NCBI GenBank assembly: GCA_015680685.1
Contig: MNCI01018064.1
Coordinates: forward strand, 306,369-370,368
DNA length: 64,000 bases
Direction: 5' to 3'
Source: Gnetum montanum
Lineage: Eukaryota > Streptophyta > Gnetopsida > Gnetales > Gnetaceae
In this document: positions 23,471-35,591 of the stretch, piece after piece
Numbering within the stretch: the stretch's first letter is position 1
How the letters are laid out: each line of letters starts with the position of its first letter
Program-made: the position numbers and the translations under genes
Notes under the pieces: model-generated
What the model was told of the DNA's origin: nothing
Databases searched by the model: none
Seen by the model: the letters and a program-made list of their open reading frames with translations, nothing else

Positions 23471-24039
23471 ACCTTAGACTAGTGATAGATAAGGCATAAA
23501 TGGAGATAGGCCTAGGAAATTCTAACAACTTCTTAGCATGCTCATCCATCTTCTAAATCCTTGTATTTTGACTCTTTTCTCAATGTTTCTTGGGTGCCAA
23601 GGTAGGTTTAACGTTTGGAAAAATTGAAAATTGAGGAAGATGAAGGTTCAACATTGTGTGAAGGAGGGATGGAAGGCTTCCATGTTAAACATTAGTACTT
23701 CTACCAAAAAATCTCTAAAATAACTCTCCTCCAATGCTTAGTTTGTAAGAATGATAATTATGATTGAAAACTTACAAAATTTTACAATATAAACTACATC
23801 TAAACCTAAACATCCACCTCTAAACCCCAACTGCTAGTTGAGTGCACTAGAACTTTGAGTGCTTTGAAGTGTAAAGGGGGGGAAGTCTCTTCAATGCTAA
23901 TCTTGGGTGGGAAATAGCTTCACTTTTCAAAATTTTAAGTTCTTGGATTATGGGGCCCACCTTGTGCCTTCTCTCTTAACTAAATAATTGCATCAACATT
24001 AAGATTTTTCCCAATTTTGACACTTAGAACCATGTTGCA

Positions 24040-27000
24040 ATCTTAACTCCCATGCATCCATGTTGGGGATGCCATTCCTAGTGTGGATACATGCCTTCCA
24101 TAGTCCAAAACCACAAAAACATAAATCTCTTATCATTGTTAACAACAAAAATCTACCTTTTTCCTATTCTAGGCTCCTCAAAAGGGGTTAGACATGAACA
24201 AATTGGATAACTTTGATTTCCACACTAGGGCAACACTGCTCAACGTGGAGCAAAGGGGGAAGACATCTATCCTTATCTCTAATACTCATCTAGCCCAATT
24301 TTTATCCTAACGTGGGTCCCACATGACCTAGAACCCCTCCAAGCATCTCTAGCAGCCATGAAGCCTCACTAAACCTAGTCAAAATTGGTCAAAACCTTGG
24401 ATTTGATGTTTCCATGTTGGGGGAGGCTTCATTCATGCTGAGCATCTCATTCCCAACATGGATGGAGGGAAGCTAAAAATGATCTAAATTAACTACCTAC
24501 TAACCCTTTCTTAAAGCCTAATTATCCCTAAACCCTACTGACACACTTTGGAGATTCTAGATGCTTTAGAATTAGTTAAATATTGCATAAAACTACCATC
24601 CTCTTCTTATCTACAGTAGGGCCATCATGTGTAGCATGGAAGAAAGGGGGGAGATTTCATGAGGCACTTAGAAGCCTCCAAACTGATAAATCTCAGTACT
24701 AAACATCAACTATTGATACCAAAAACCTCGGAGGCTAACATGCATGGTTGATTAGCTATCAATCTGATCTAGATCTAACTTTCTTGGTTGGGGGAGACTT
24801 CTTCCACACTAGGCATTCTATTCCTAGCATGGATAAAAGGGAAAAAGCTAAAACATTTGAATTTTGTAAGAAATTTAATTTTTGAATGAAACCAAAACCT
24901 TCTAGAAGCCACCGGACTGCTGGAAGTCATCTAAAATGATTGAAATTACCTCATCTTGATTCTCTACACTAAGAGGGATCCTATCCACACTAAGCCTCCC
25001 ACCCTTAGTGTGGATGAAAGGAGGGGAAGCTTGAAAACTCTCTCACAACCTTCAAAATGATCAAATTTTAACTTTAGACATTAATGGCCAATGCTAGCAA
25101 CCTTGTAGACACTCATGCATAGACAAAATTGACTATAAGTGGCGACAAGCCTTTTCCCTTAATCTTCAATGTTGAACATGGAAGGCTAAGTGTGGAAAAA
25201 GGTTGAGAAGCTCAAAAATTACCTAATAACCCTTGAAATTACCAAATTTTAACATTGGATGTTAGCAATTGACACAAGCTACCTTAGAAGCTCACATGCA
25301 TAGTCAAAAATGATGGAAAATGGCAAAAGTAGGGTTACCTAGTTCCTATACACTAAGAATCACTTCTTCCATGCTACCTAGTGTGGAAGAAAGGGGGCAA
25401 CCTTGAGGAGACTTCAAAATAGCCTCCAGAGACCTTGAACAAACACCAAAAAGCACTATGTGTGTCCTAAAACATTGTTGGCACATCTTAAAACCTTTAG
25501 ACTTGTCAAAACTAATCATGAATAGCTAGAAAAGATTTCCCAGAATCTTCCATGATAAGCATGAAAAACCTAGTATGGAAAAAGGGGTGGACATCAAAAA
25601 TCATCTTACCAACCTTGAAACAGTCAAAATTTAACACTAGGTCACAATAGTTAACACTAGCAACCTCAGAGACCTACATTCATGGTTAAAAACATCACAA
25701 ACTAGCAAAAAGTAAGGTCCCCTAGTTCCTCCACATTGAGAGCTTCCTCTTCCATGCTGACCAACATGGAAGAAAGGGAGGAACTTTTGGGAGACTCCAA
25801 AATGACCTTTAAACACCTCCAACAAACACCCTACAACCTAACATAAGCACTAAGCCTAGTTTTACATCTTCTAGAGCCCTCAAACCCTATAAAATTCACT
25901 TAAAATGATTAAAATGTGTCCCCCTAGTTTTCCATGCTAATCATACCATCCTTAGTGTGGAAAAAGGGGGGAGGGGGAGGGGGAGGGAGGGCCGTGGAGT
26001 CCAAAAACCATCTAAAAAACCTCTAAACTGACTAGTTTTGATCCTAGACCCTAGTCCTTAACCTTGACAACCCTAAGAGCATACATGCATCATTGATTGA
26101 GGTCAAAACTAGGCTAGATCTAAGATTTATGATGTTTCCATGTAGGGGGATCCCCTCTTCTATGTTGACCTTACATGAAATGACCTTACATGAATTCTAG
26201 AACCCTATTAGTAGTCATTAGAGCCTTCAAACCTCAGAAAATTGATCCTAGATTGCTAAAAGTGGTTTTTCCTAACTTCCACACTGAGCCCCTAGCCCTA
26301 GCATGGAAAGTGGAAGGGGGGAGGAGGGATGAGAAGCTAAACCTCACTTGGGAGTACTCAAAACTACCAAATTTTGACATAGAGACATAGCCCTTAGCCC
26401 TAGTAACTCTGAAGATTAACATGCATAATCAATTGTGACTCAAATTAGCCTAGTTCTAGGCTTTCTACTTCATCCACACTAAAGGAGCTCCCTTCCATGT
26501 TGGGAAGCATGAAAACAAGGGGAGAAGGATGATTTTCCACTTCTAGTGATGAGATGACACTCCTAGAAGCCAAAGATCTATGCTAAAGAAGCATAGGACT
26601 TTAGAGGCTTAAGATTTTACTTATTTGACCTTATTTTGACCTCCAAAATCCATTTCCCCTAATTTTTCATGTTGGAGTAACTTCCCAAACATGGAATTGG
26701 GCGAGAAAGGGATGGGAAGTGTGGAGAGGGGGAAGACCTTAAGAGCCCTCAAATAATCTCAAAATGTGCTCAAAATCAGCAAGAAACTTGTAGGATCAAG
26801 GTCTATAGCCCTAGGGGCCTAGAAACCTGGTCAATGTATTTTGAAACCATCCTAAATCCATGAAACAAGTGTTCCCATATTCTCCCACATTAGGGATACT
26901 GTGCTCAGGATTGAAAAAGTGGGGAAATCCATTTCAACATGTTTTGACAATCAAAATCAACTCAAACTACCACAAAAGGAAGCCAAGGGAAGCACAAATT

Positions 27001-27330
27001 TTAGATCTAGTTTTTAGATACTTGTTTGACCTCATTTTACCTTTTGTTGGCTAGGGTTTTGGTTTTCCATGCTAAGTCCCCTTTCTTCCATATTAGCCAA
27101 CATGGAAATAGGGGGTGGGATCCAAAACTTACTTTTTGAACTTTATAGACATCTAGAGTGCCCAATTTTGATGGATTTGACCTTGTGCTACCTTGGAAAG
27201 GTTCTAGAACCTCAATGTTAGACCTTTGAGCATCCCAAAACCTATTTTCCTTGGTTTCTGTGCTAAGGGTCCTTGCTTCCACATTAAGGCCTTCATGGAA
27301 GCCTCAAAAGAATTGATTTTTAGGTCCAAA
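24040..27330 (+). repeat. Degenerate tandem repeat, period about 190 bp, element B
   Basis: About seventeen copies of a motif of the type TCCACACTAAG, then CTTCCATGCT, then AGTGTGGAAAAAGGGGGG recur near 24230, 24420, 24640, 24795, 24975, 25175, 25360, 25550, 25745, 25935, 26145, 26285, 26480, 26680, 26890, 27075 and 27275. Between them lie units of the form AAAAC-TGATC-AAATTTTGAC-CCTAG. The motif contains inverted parts (CCACACT and AGTGTGG). The block lies between the antisense gene and RT and is absent from A and D. Tat/Ogre elements are known to generate satellite-like tandem repeats in their untranslated parts. Confidence 0.7.
25966..25991 (+). other. G-quadruplex-capable G-rich tract
   Basis: Six G, then runs GGGGG, GGGGG, GGG, GGG each separated by a single A. 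Local expansion of the G-run at the end of one tandem-repeat unit. Structure is predicted only. Confidence 0.6.
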
Positions 27331-27359
27331 TAATTGTGAAACAACCTTGAATGATGCTT

Positions 27360-28070
27360 GAACTCACCTAATAGCCTTTTAGCCTCAAAACATGGTCTAC
27401 TAAGGCCTAAAACTAGTAAAACCAAACCATTTTTTACCTATATTGGATAAAATTTACCATATATAGCATATTCTGCTTAATTTTTCCCTTATTAAATAGT
27501 GTTTTGGCTTGTTTTTAGACTTGTGTTGCATTTTTGACCTTGTTGACCTTCTATGGCCTTTATATAGCCTCATGTGTTCTTTATTTACTTTATTATAGCT
27601 TTATTTATCTTTGTTTATCCTTTGAATAGTATAAAATAGTGGAGTTTAACTATCCTTGACCACCATGTGGCCATGTCCCACTAAGGCCTTAAACTAGCAT
27701 CATAGTTCACAAAGACTCTAAACTAGCATCATGGCCTACTAAGGCCTAAAGTTGGAAAAATTGTGGCCTTTGTTGATCATTTGTAGCCTTATTTTCTATG
27801 TTTCCCCTTGTTGGACCATTATTTGACCTTTATGGTACTTTATCGAGTTTTCCCTATCTCATTGATGACTTTGGATGGCCTTGTTTGCATTAGATCTGCA
27901 TGTGTTTACATGCTTTTATGGCATTTTAGCACTATTTATTCACTTTTACCTAGGTGCCACTAAATATGCTTTTGGTTCATATGCAAGATCAAAGTATGAG
28001 TACTTGGGAGCAAATCAGTTTTCCTTTGACCTCATGGTGATGTTGAATGGTGTATTAACCCTAATTGCCT
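27360..28070 (+). repeat. RT-proximal GGCCTAAAACTAG repeat region, element B
   Basis: Units GGTCTACTAAGGCCTAAAACTAG (27390-27415) and four more at 27665-27755. The remainder is AT-rich and non-coding. This is the equivalent of 7885-8380 in A and sits just before RT. Confidence 0.6.
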
Positions 28071-28671
28071 AGATCTTGAGCTAGAGAGTCTTGTAGACCA
28101 CATAGTTGCAATAGAGAAACCTCTAGAATGACCTAAAAACCTAGTCAAAACCCTTGACTTAGAGGTAGGTGACATAACCAAAGACTCTCTAGTTGAGGTT
28201 CCTGTCACAACACACAATGGTGAGGAGAAAACCCTTAAAACTAAGTTCCTCATTAGAACCTTAATTTGATCAAAACATCACCAAGGACTTACAAAGAAAA
28301 ATTAAGGTCTTTGCCTAGTCATATGAAGACATGCCAGGCCTAGATCCACATTTAGTTTAGCACAACATCATACTAGATCCCAACATTAGACTAGTTAAGC
28401 AAAAAGTGCCCAAAACTAGACTTGATTTGGCCTTGGTAGTTCATGATGAGATCTCAAATCTCTACGAAGTTGGTTTCATTAGGGTCGTCGATTATGTAGA
28501 ATGGGTTTTCAACATAGTGGTAGTCCCTAAGAAAAATGGGAGTATTTGTATTTGCATTGATTTTCAAGATCTAAGTAAAGCAACTATTAAGGGTGATTTC
28601 CCTTTGCCTAGTATTAATGAACTTATCGATACTACGGTCTAGCATGCCTTGTTGTCCTTTATGGATGGATT
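28071..28671 (+). pseudogene. pol: Element B reverse transcriptase, N-terminal part (split by element C)
   Basis: RT linker and first RT blocks: DMPGLDPHLV near 28330, AKNKTRLDLALVVHDEI-like text, VGFIRVVDYVEWVFNIVVVPKKNGS, CIDFQDLSKATIKGDFPLPSINELID and SFMDGF, where the frame stops dead at the edge of element C. The 28406-28642 stretch is open. RT resumes at 36921 in the same frame when one copy of the 5-bp target site is skipped. Stops are fewer than in B's Gag. Confidence 0.85.
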
Positions 28672-29944
28672 TGTAGCATCCAAAAACATCTATGGTTGGA
28701 ACACCAAGAGGTTATTAGGTGCATAGCCTAACCCTGAATCTGTGCGAGGGTCGTGCTGGAGAAAATGGAAAGGGGATACCTTGAATGGTCTGGTCAATTA
28801 GATAGGGACTTACGTAGTGTCCAATAACCATTTGCATATAGTAATTTTAGAATGTAACGTGCGGAGGTTTGAATGAAAGAGAACATAGCACTCGCAATAG
28901 AAAAAACATATCAAAGTATGTAACCTAGACAATAAACAGAAATGAATACACGAAGATGCAACATGTACGCTATAGTAAAATAGAATGAGAGTTTGGGTAA
29001 GGAGATGCACCACCCCAAAATCGAGGGATCTAATTTTTGTTTGAATGATGGATGTGTACAACTAGTATTCAACATTGGACAAGCATAGCTTAGCAAAGAA
29101 ACTATATGGTCATAGCTCCTGAGATGCTACAGACGTGGTGTAGGTAGGTAAAAATCATTTGATGCTTGCTGGACTGAGAGATGCTATGCTAGAGTGGGAG
29201 AGATATTCGGGAGACTCCAATGTTGAGATTCGCTTCTCATCACCCTTCTACTCACCAATCTTCTTGCCCCCTTTCTACTAACTGTTGGAAGCTCTGTGCT
29301 TAAAAATGCTCATGTTTAAGGAATGCCAACCACTTGGGAATGCTAATGGTCAAGGAATGCCAATTGCTGGGGAATGCCAATGGTCAAGGAATGCCAACCA
29401 CTGGGGAATGTCAATAGTCAAGGAATGCCAACCCTTGGGGAATGCCAATAGTTAAGCAATTCCAACCATTGGGGAATGCCAACAGTCAAGGAATGCCAAC
29501 CCTTGGGGAATGCCAACTGTTGAAAAATTAGGGTTCCAAGGGTATTTATAGGGCTAAGGTTAGTCCAAAATCTGGATTAGGTGCCATGTGGCAGTGTAGT
29601 GGGTGGGACCACGCTATCTGCTATGCTCGTCCCATGTTATGTGCAGGACATAGGATGCTTGTAGTGTCAAGCTAGCTACACTATGCTATGCTGCATAGCT
29701 TGGAAACTATGTTATGCTATGCTCACTGCATAGCGTGATAGGGTGCTACGCTGCACTACACTACACAACGTGACATCTGTGTAGAAAGTGCCATCATTCT
29801 GACACTTAGAAAAATTTTGCAAATCTGGCAGTTAAAGCTGAGTATGCCTAACACTTTGGAAAATTTTTGGCAAAGTGCCACCATTTTGACACTTAGCCAA
29901 ATTTTTAGTCATGATGTCGAGACCCAAAATTTTGTGGTATTTCA
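28672..29944 (-). repeat. 3' LTR of element C
   Basis: Aligns throughout with 35592-36915. On the minus strand it begins TGAAATACCACAAAATTTTGG next to the PPT, has a TATA box at 29550-29543 (CCCTATAAATACCC), then tandem TTGGCATTCC units, and ends GATGCTACA at 28672. Confidence 0.88.
29310..29525 (-). repeat. Tandem TTGGCATTCC array in the C 3' LTR
   Basis: About six units of 34-36 bp alternating GGAATGCCAAC and CAAGGAATGCCAAC (plus-strand reading), downstream of the LTR TATA box. The partner LTR has the same array at 36235-36490 with more units. Confidence 0.8.
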
Positions 29945-29961
29945 ATGGCCCCTCTTTGTTG
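29945..29961 (-). other. Polypurine tract, element C
   Basis: On the minus strand CAACAAAGAGGGGCCAT abuts the 3' LTR start TGAAA. Matches the PPT of A and D. Confidence 0.8.
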
Positions 29962-31119
29962 ACGTCTGGAGGAGTGGCCTGAGAGACATCGACAAAGAAT
30001 TACAAAACACCATAGTAGACATGTCACCAACATCACTCATCAGCACAAGATTGGATGTCATTTTACCATGCTCAAGAGTGTTATGGAAATAAGGTTATGT
30101 TGAGGGGCAAGGGGTATAGGCAATGCTAGGGAGATGATATTTAAATGGTGGAAATGAAATGCACACGGTGGATCATGATGCAAGATGAAAATTCAACATG
30201 GTTAACAGTGACCATGCCATGAAGTGATTCACCCCTAAAATGTTGAGCTCTCGTTGAAGTGCTTATGAGAGCATCAAAGTCAATCTAAGGCTGGGTTAGT
30301 TGCAAAGCTACATCGTTTTCAATTTGCTTAGGGATATGCTTTTCCCCATTCTCTTTTTTTGGTGTGTTGTGAGGCGAACCTTCTTTGGGTTCAGCTTACT
30401 ATTGAATGCTAGCTGTAAGTTGGCCATCAAGAAGATGGGCTTTATTTTGATGCATCCACATTGCATCTGTAGGATAGGTGTTTCCTCCCAGGGATGAGTC
30501 GTGTTACATCTACTTAGGCTTTGACCATGCAACAGAGGCTCCCCATGGAAAGAGTTGTGTTACATCCACCATGGGTTCTATAGTTTATGTGAAGAGAATG
30601 CCATATGCATCATAGTATGTATGCATCCGAGGGATGTGAAATCATGGGTATGTGGGTGATGAGTGGATTTTGGAATGAAGGAGTGGATGTGCATATGCTA
30701 TAACAAGAATGAGGGGGATGTGCACTCTTGAGTGGCTTAACTAGTCCAATCATGCACATCAGAGTAATGTGGTTACTTGCTGCTACAATGAGATGCATAT
30801 CTTCATGACCACCTCCAAGGCTTCATCTTGCAAACACAACTCCAAGAAGATAAGAAAACCACACAACATGAAATGCAAGTGTAAATATGCTTGATGTGAA
30901 GATGTTGCATGTACTAGATGCGAAGATGTTGTAAATGTGTCAAATGTTGTGCTAGTTGTAAGTGCTCAGGAAGCTAGTGAAAGTGCTAGTGTGATGATGT
31001 TGTGAGTGCTCCAAAGGCCACATTGATGGTAGGTGCTCCAAAAGATCAGTAGAATGGTGGGTGACAATGATGTTGCAAATGCCCCAAAGGATCTCACCAA
31101 TGGCAAGTGCTCGAACAGA
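29962..31119 (+). other. Element C 3' region with an antisense exon-like block
   Basis: Reading antisense to the element (plus strand here), 30435-30580 holds CATCTGTAG|GATAGGTGTTTCCTCCC, then GATGAGTCGTGTTACATC, matching the A (13250-13140) and D (55595-55490) blocks including the acceptor AG. The ORF at 30300-30497 ends CICRIGVSSQG, as the A and D reading frames end CRIGVSSL. The rest, including 30600-31119, shows no ORF; it is rich in GTGCTC and GATGTTG words. Confidence 0.45.
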
Positions 31120-31660
31120 TTAGCAACATGCCAGTTTAAAGTCCTAGAAAACCATGAACCCAGTTTAAGGTCCTGGTAGACTGTGATCCCAATTTAAGGT
31201 CCTGGTAGATTGTGATCCCATTTTAAGGTCTTGGCAGATCATGATGTGCTAGTTTATAGTCCTAGTAGACTGTTAGATGCTAGTTTAATGTTGTAGTGGA
31301 TAGTGGATGTTGTGCTAGTTTAACATCATGACCTAAGGACAAGTTGTTGTGCTAGTTTAACATCATGACCCAAGGATAATTTGTGCTAGTTTATAGTCAT
31401 AGCGAACTATTTGTGCCAGTTTATAGTCATAGTGGACTGGTGCTTACCTTGCTTGTGTAAGGTGTGATGTTGCATGCATGGTCATGCTGTGTGCCTACAA
31501 GATCCTGCAAAAATCAACTAGAAAGAAAATAACATCAAGCAACACCTGTTGTAAAAAAAAGTTAAAATGGATGAATGAAAGGAAAGCAATGCAAAATGTG
31601 ATAGTTTTAGACCATTTCGGATCATAGGCTAGTTTAAGGCCTTTTTGGGCCATGTGTTTT
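31120..31660 (-). repeat. Hybrid repeat array at the pol deletion junction, element C
   Basis: On the minus strand, 31660-31600 carries the PR-proximal type (CCGAAATGGTCTAAAACTA). After about 150 bp, 31440-31120 carries the post-integrase type (ATGACTATAAACTGGCAC, then CAGGACCTTAAACTGG). Everything that lies between these two arrays in A and D is missing here. Confidence 0.7.
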
Positions 31661-31810
31661 TGTTGTTTTTTTGTGTTTTTTTTTGTTTTTCCAATGCAAT
31701 GCATAAGCTAAGTAGATGAATGTGTAAATAAAGTAGAAATGTGTGAAAAAAGAAAAGTAGTGTGTAAACTAGGCAAGCAGGTGAAATGTAAATACATGAA
31801 CAAATGCAAC

Positions 31811-32430
31811 CTAAGAAAAAACTAGAAATGCATGGCCAATGGAGGCAAGGGGTAAGCTAGTGCTTAATGTGTTTTTGGCCAAGGAAAAGTCTTGATCACA
31901 TAGTTGCTTCCTAATCAAGTGTGGACTAGGGGGTGTGCAAGGCTTAGGATCCGCTAGGAGGCTATTGGCTTCAACCACTTGTTCAAGTGTGTTAGCCTTA
32001 GGCGCTGCATTGGTTGCCGTAGGTTTACCACTAAGAAACTCATCTTTTAAAACTTGCACCATGTCTATGTTATGAATAGTCAAAGAGGAGGAATTATCAC
32101 CATGGATGATAACTTGACCACCAGGTGGATTTCTTGGTGGATGGGAGAGGAGGTGGCCCTTATTTGGGCTAGCCAAGTCCTGCCTAAAATCATGTTGAAA
32201 CCTGGCATCTCCTCTATGATAGTGAAATTTTCACTAATGGGGAATTGCTCTCCTGCCACAAAGGCTAAGTTGATTGTGACCCTAAACATGACACATGATT
32301 CGTTGAAGGATTTTAGACATGTGGTTTTGGTTGGCCTGATTTCATCCACCAGGCCTAGCTTATCGATGATGGAGTATACGACTACATTTATTGCTACACC
32401 ATCCTTGACATGCACTTTGTGGATGGTACA
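31811..32430 (-). pseudogene. pol: Element C protease, active site lost
   Basis: Retropepsin fold motifs: HVKDGVAINVVVYSIIDKLGL and FNMILGRTWLAQIR, then SSPIHQEIHL. The usual DDG active site reads KDG, so the catalytic Asp is gone. A frame change near 32100 leads into VIIHGDNSSSLTIHNIDM and a tail ending near 31811 that includes SPHLIRKQLC, matching the ends of the A and D PR regions. No RT follows; non-coding repeats do. Confidence 0.75.
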
Positions 32431-32939
32431 CTACCCAACATGTATGTTAATGGATAGTGGAGCTATAGTGACCTCCCCTCATTCGGGGTTGACTTTGACT
32501 ACATCATTGTGAAAGGCTAGAGATGTTGAACCCAATTCCTATGGTGTAGGGGGAAGCATCATTGCACGGATGGATGCTTCATCTACAGGGATGTCCTCAA
32601 TAACAAGAATGGATGCCAAGATTATGGCTAATGCTTGGTAGTGAGTAGATGAAGTCATGACTAGGTCATACAAGCTCAAAGTTGTGTTCTTTTGCTTGAG
32701 TATTTGTTTCACCTAGGATAGTGTAGCTACGAAGTCCTTGTCATTAGCCGTTGTGTTGGCCTTGACTTTCCCATGTGGCTTCACAGACAGATCTCTCACG
32801 TAGGGGACTTGGGCATGGTTTTCTTGGCTTGCTTGGAGGTAGGGACCCTAGTGTTTGGTTGTTTCTTGCTAGTTGTGGCCTTTGCTTTAGCCATGGGGGT
32901 TACAAGGTACTCGTTTCTCCTCTTGCATTGCCATTTGGT

Positions 32940-34960
32940 GGGCCTACCTTAGTTGCTAGTGGGGTTGACCCTCAAGGGATGAGAGATTGAGACATTTCCC
33001 ATTGTTGGGCTTTGGGTAGGTAAGGGGCCATCACGTTGTGGGACCCTTATGACAAAGGGTAGTTTAGGAGTTGTTGTAGGAGTTTTTATGTGACTAAATT
33101 GTTGTGGCACCTTGATGACAAAAGGTTTCTTAGTGGTTGTTGTTGCTGTGTCATGCCAGTTTAATGTCTTACTAGATGATTGGTTTAGAACTTTGACCAC
33201 AAAGGGTGTTGTGGGTACCTGAGGTGACATTTTGATAAAAAAGGGAGGCCTCTCACTTTTGGAGGCTAAGGGGACCTTTGCCTTGTTAGGAGGCACATGG
33301 ATCACAAAAGGTTGTTGCACAAGTTTGGGATTGCCACCTATGCTAATGGAATTTATGACATAGGAGGCATCATCTATGTTGGATTGACTTGCAATGTCAA
33401 TCACTAGTTGCCCTTATTCTATCATTCTCTGCAGGTCATCCTACAAAGCATGACAATTGTCTATACTGTGATCAACCAATTAATGGTAATGATAATATTG
33501 GTCCAATTTAAAATGTTGTGGGACCAGGACCTCGTTTGGTACTACTAATGTGGCGTTCCTTAGTAGTTTGTAGTACCTATCATGTTTTTGGCAAGTAATC
33601 ATCGATACATATTTATGTTGGATTTACTTGACTTTCAAGAGTTGCTCCAGTAGTTCAGAGGGTTCCATTGGTAGTGGTGTATGCTTTGAGTGGTCCTTCC
33701 ACTGAAAGTTAGGCCTTGGGGTAGCCCTAACCGATGTAGGTAAGTTGGCACTAGAGTTGGCAGTTTTGTTAGCTAGGGCCTTGGGCTGGTTAGCTGTTGG
33801 GCCCTAGTTGGTTGCTTTTGTGCTTGCGACCACTATTTCTACTATTATGTTTTGCTTATGAGCACATTGGTTTCTATAGGCCACATAAGCTAGGCCATTG
33901 CTAGCTTGCACTACTTCCTCTATGCTTTTTGCTTGGGCAAAGGCTTGGCTAAGAGACTTTGGGGCTAGATAATATAGTTTGGACTTAATGAATTCATTTA
34001 CTACACCTTTAAAGATGGCTAGTAGATGTGTCTCTACTAGGGGTTCATGTACTTCACTCAATGTAGCATTCCAACGTTGGAGGAATTTTAGCATGGGCTC
34101 TAGAGGCCCTTGCTTAACCTGCATGAGCTAGTTAAGGGTTGCTTCAGGCTTTAGGTTGTACCTGAAGCATGTCACAAACTGGCTTATGAGATTCTCCAAA
34201 GAGGAGATTGAGGCCTTGGGTAGCATGCAATACTAGTCTAAGGCCGTGCTAATGAGTGACATGGGGAACACGTGCATGATGGTGTGTGGCCAAGCTTTAA
34301 GGAGTAGGCACTTAGATCAAAATGTGACCAAGTGTGCATTAGGATCTCCTTCACCATTGTACTTGATGAATTGTGGTAACTGGACCCCATTTGAGAGAGT
34401 TAGAGGTGGTACCATAGGACTTATGGGATCATCTTGGTAGAAGTCCACCACCTTGATGGTGTCAAAGGAGGTAGCCTTAAGTCGATTGATCTCCTCTGTT
34501 AAACTTTGGATTAGCTAGAATGCCTTATCCAAGCTTGGGGATGTGCCAGTTGGTTGCATTGGCTGGGCTTGGGTTGGTTGGATAGCATAGGGTAGAATTT
34601 TTGGTTGTGGAGTTTGCTAGTTTAACATCATAATAGATGGTTGTTGATGTGTTGGCTGAGTGATGGGTGTGGTGATCGAAGTAGGCGACACATGAGTGGG
34701 TCAGATGGATACTATTGATGCCAACAAGACAAGTGGAACATAGGATGCCTGAGTTGTCTAAGGTTGGGAGGTGGCCCCTGCATGAGCATAGTGTTGGGAA
34801 AATGCATTAGTCACTTGCGAGGAAGGTTGAATTAGCATGGTCACCATCTCAAAGAGGATGGGTGGACCAAACCAAGGAGGTGCTGTACTAGGGAGTGGTC
34901 ATTGGAAGATGGTGTGGAGGGGGCTCTCATGCTCAGAGTGGGCCTTGAACTCATCTTCTT
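32940..34960 (-). pseudogene. gag: Element C gag
   Basis: Decayed Gag in the most complete order after D. Proline-rich N-terminus (about 34960-34560). Gag domain with LPQFIKYNGEGDPNAHLVTF, YCMLPKASISSLENLI and LKFLQRWNATLSEVHEPLVE, then NEFIKSKLYYLAPKSLSQAF (34124-33804 open). A knuckle of the form HYH, DHS, NCHALQDDLQRM lies near 33500-33420. Five repeats of PFVI(H/K/R)VP follow at 33330-33040 (QPFVIHVPP, PPFFIKMSP, TPFVVKVLN, KPFVIKVPQ, LPFVIRVPQ). Single stops in most blocks; 33404-32949 is open for 151 codons. Confidence 0.8.
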
Positions 34961-35567
34961 ACTTCTATGTGGCTTCCTTGTAGGTTGTCCTTGTATCATG
35001 CTTGTTTGCATGGATAAGTTGAGACAACAACTGGTGGGAGGATTCCATGAGTGGGATTATGTCAAACAAGGAGGGGTTGTACTCCCATCTATTTCGATGG
35101 ACTCATTTGTAGTCCTATTTTTCTTCTAAATCAAGATAATCCACTGGTAGCCCTACTTGTATTTTTGCATAAACAAAATTGTATTGTTTGTGGCTTAGTA
35201 TGACTTGCTTTGGCTAGATTGTGATATCAAATATGTTAGACATTGATGTGGTAGGTTGATCTAGATTCATACTCACAAATTGGGTTGTGAAATTTGCTAT
35301 TTGCAGAAAATGGCTAACTTTGAAAACTACAAAAAATAACTAAATATGTTGGCAGTAGGAAAATGACTAAGTGTAAAAATGAAAAAAAAAACACTAAGTA
35401 TGAAAATGTAGAAAAAAATGCTAAGTGTGAAAACTACTAAAACTGGCCAACTCTAGCACTACACTCACTACGCTAGAGCTTTCTACGCTCTGAGAACTTG
35501 TTATGCTCTCTAGAACATCTAGAGTTTTGACCAAGTGCTCATAAAAAATGTAGATAGAAATGGTTCA
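34961..35567 (-). other. Element C untranslated leader
   Basis: Sequence between PBS and gag. Contains repeated GAAAATGACTAAGTGT-like words at 35330-35440. No ORF or motif recognised. Confidence 0.5.
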
Positions 35568-35586
35568 GGCCCTCCTTCTAGCACCA
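35568..35586 (-). other. Primer-binding site, element C
   Basis: On the minus strand TGGTGCTAGAAGGAGGGCC follows the 5' LTR after a short T-run. Element D has TGGCACTAAAAGGAGGGCC at 39361-39379. The two differ as expected if an ancestral CG decayed to TG in one and CA in the other. The matching tRNA is not identified. Confidence 0.65.
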
Positions 35587-35591
35587 AAAAC

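Larger units (their letters stand above)
18480..23600 (-). pseudogene. Antisense multi-exon gene, element B copy
   Basis: Third copy of the antisense gene. Exon 1 is recognisable at 23600-23472: LAPKKH with ATG changed to TTG, ending AAG|GTAGGTAG. Further candidate splice pairs on the minus strand: about 21306-21230 (GTAAGC to TTCTTGTAG), 20942-20832 (GTAAAC to TTCTTTGTAG), 19775-19674 (GTAGTTA to TTGTTGTAG), 19474-19388 (GTATGCC to TTATTCTTATAG) and 19257-19205. Protein similarity: DVGLFQKFFGVPTNGAKVP and CAFPKLLSQKKVI (20560-20300), HFAFFTGYLKRFVEFLVVYKNG (20277-20041). The order matches A and D. Exact 3' end not found. Many stops; not functional as it stands. Confidence 0.5.
15606..28671 (+). 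mobile_element. Element B, left part: oldest Tat/Ogre-like element, host of A, C, D and F
   Basis: Gag, PR, PR-RT insert and the start of RT of the host element. Its 5' LTR and Gag N-terminus lie left of the window, beyond element A. The element continues after C at 36921 and after D at 57569, and is cut by F at 58502. Visible host sequence totals about 14.9 kb. Coding is more decayed and more AT-rich than in A or D, fitting an older insertion. The PR-RT insert is about 10 kb, longer than in A or D because of a tandem repeat block. Confidence 0.8.

Noticed and set aside
29310-29525. Possible CRISPR array (regular 35-bp units)
   Set aside because: Units are contiguous and degenerate with no unique spacers, lie in a plant retrotransposon LTR, and have a partner in the other LTR.
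32054-32512. 152-codon plus-strand ORF over element C PR
   Set aside because: Antisense shadow of PR (a like ORF lies opposite the D PR at 42789-43082); better explained by retropepsin motifs on the minus strand.
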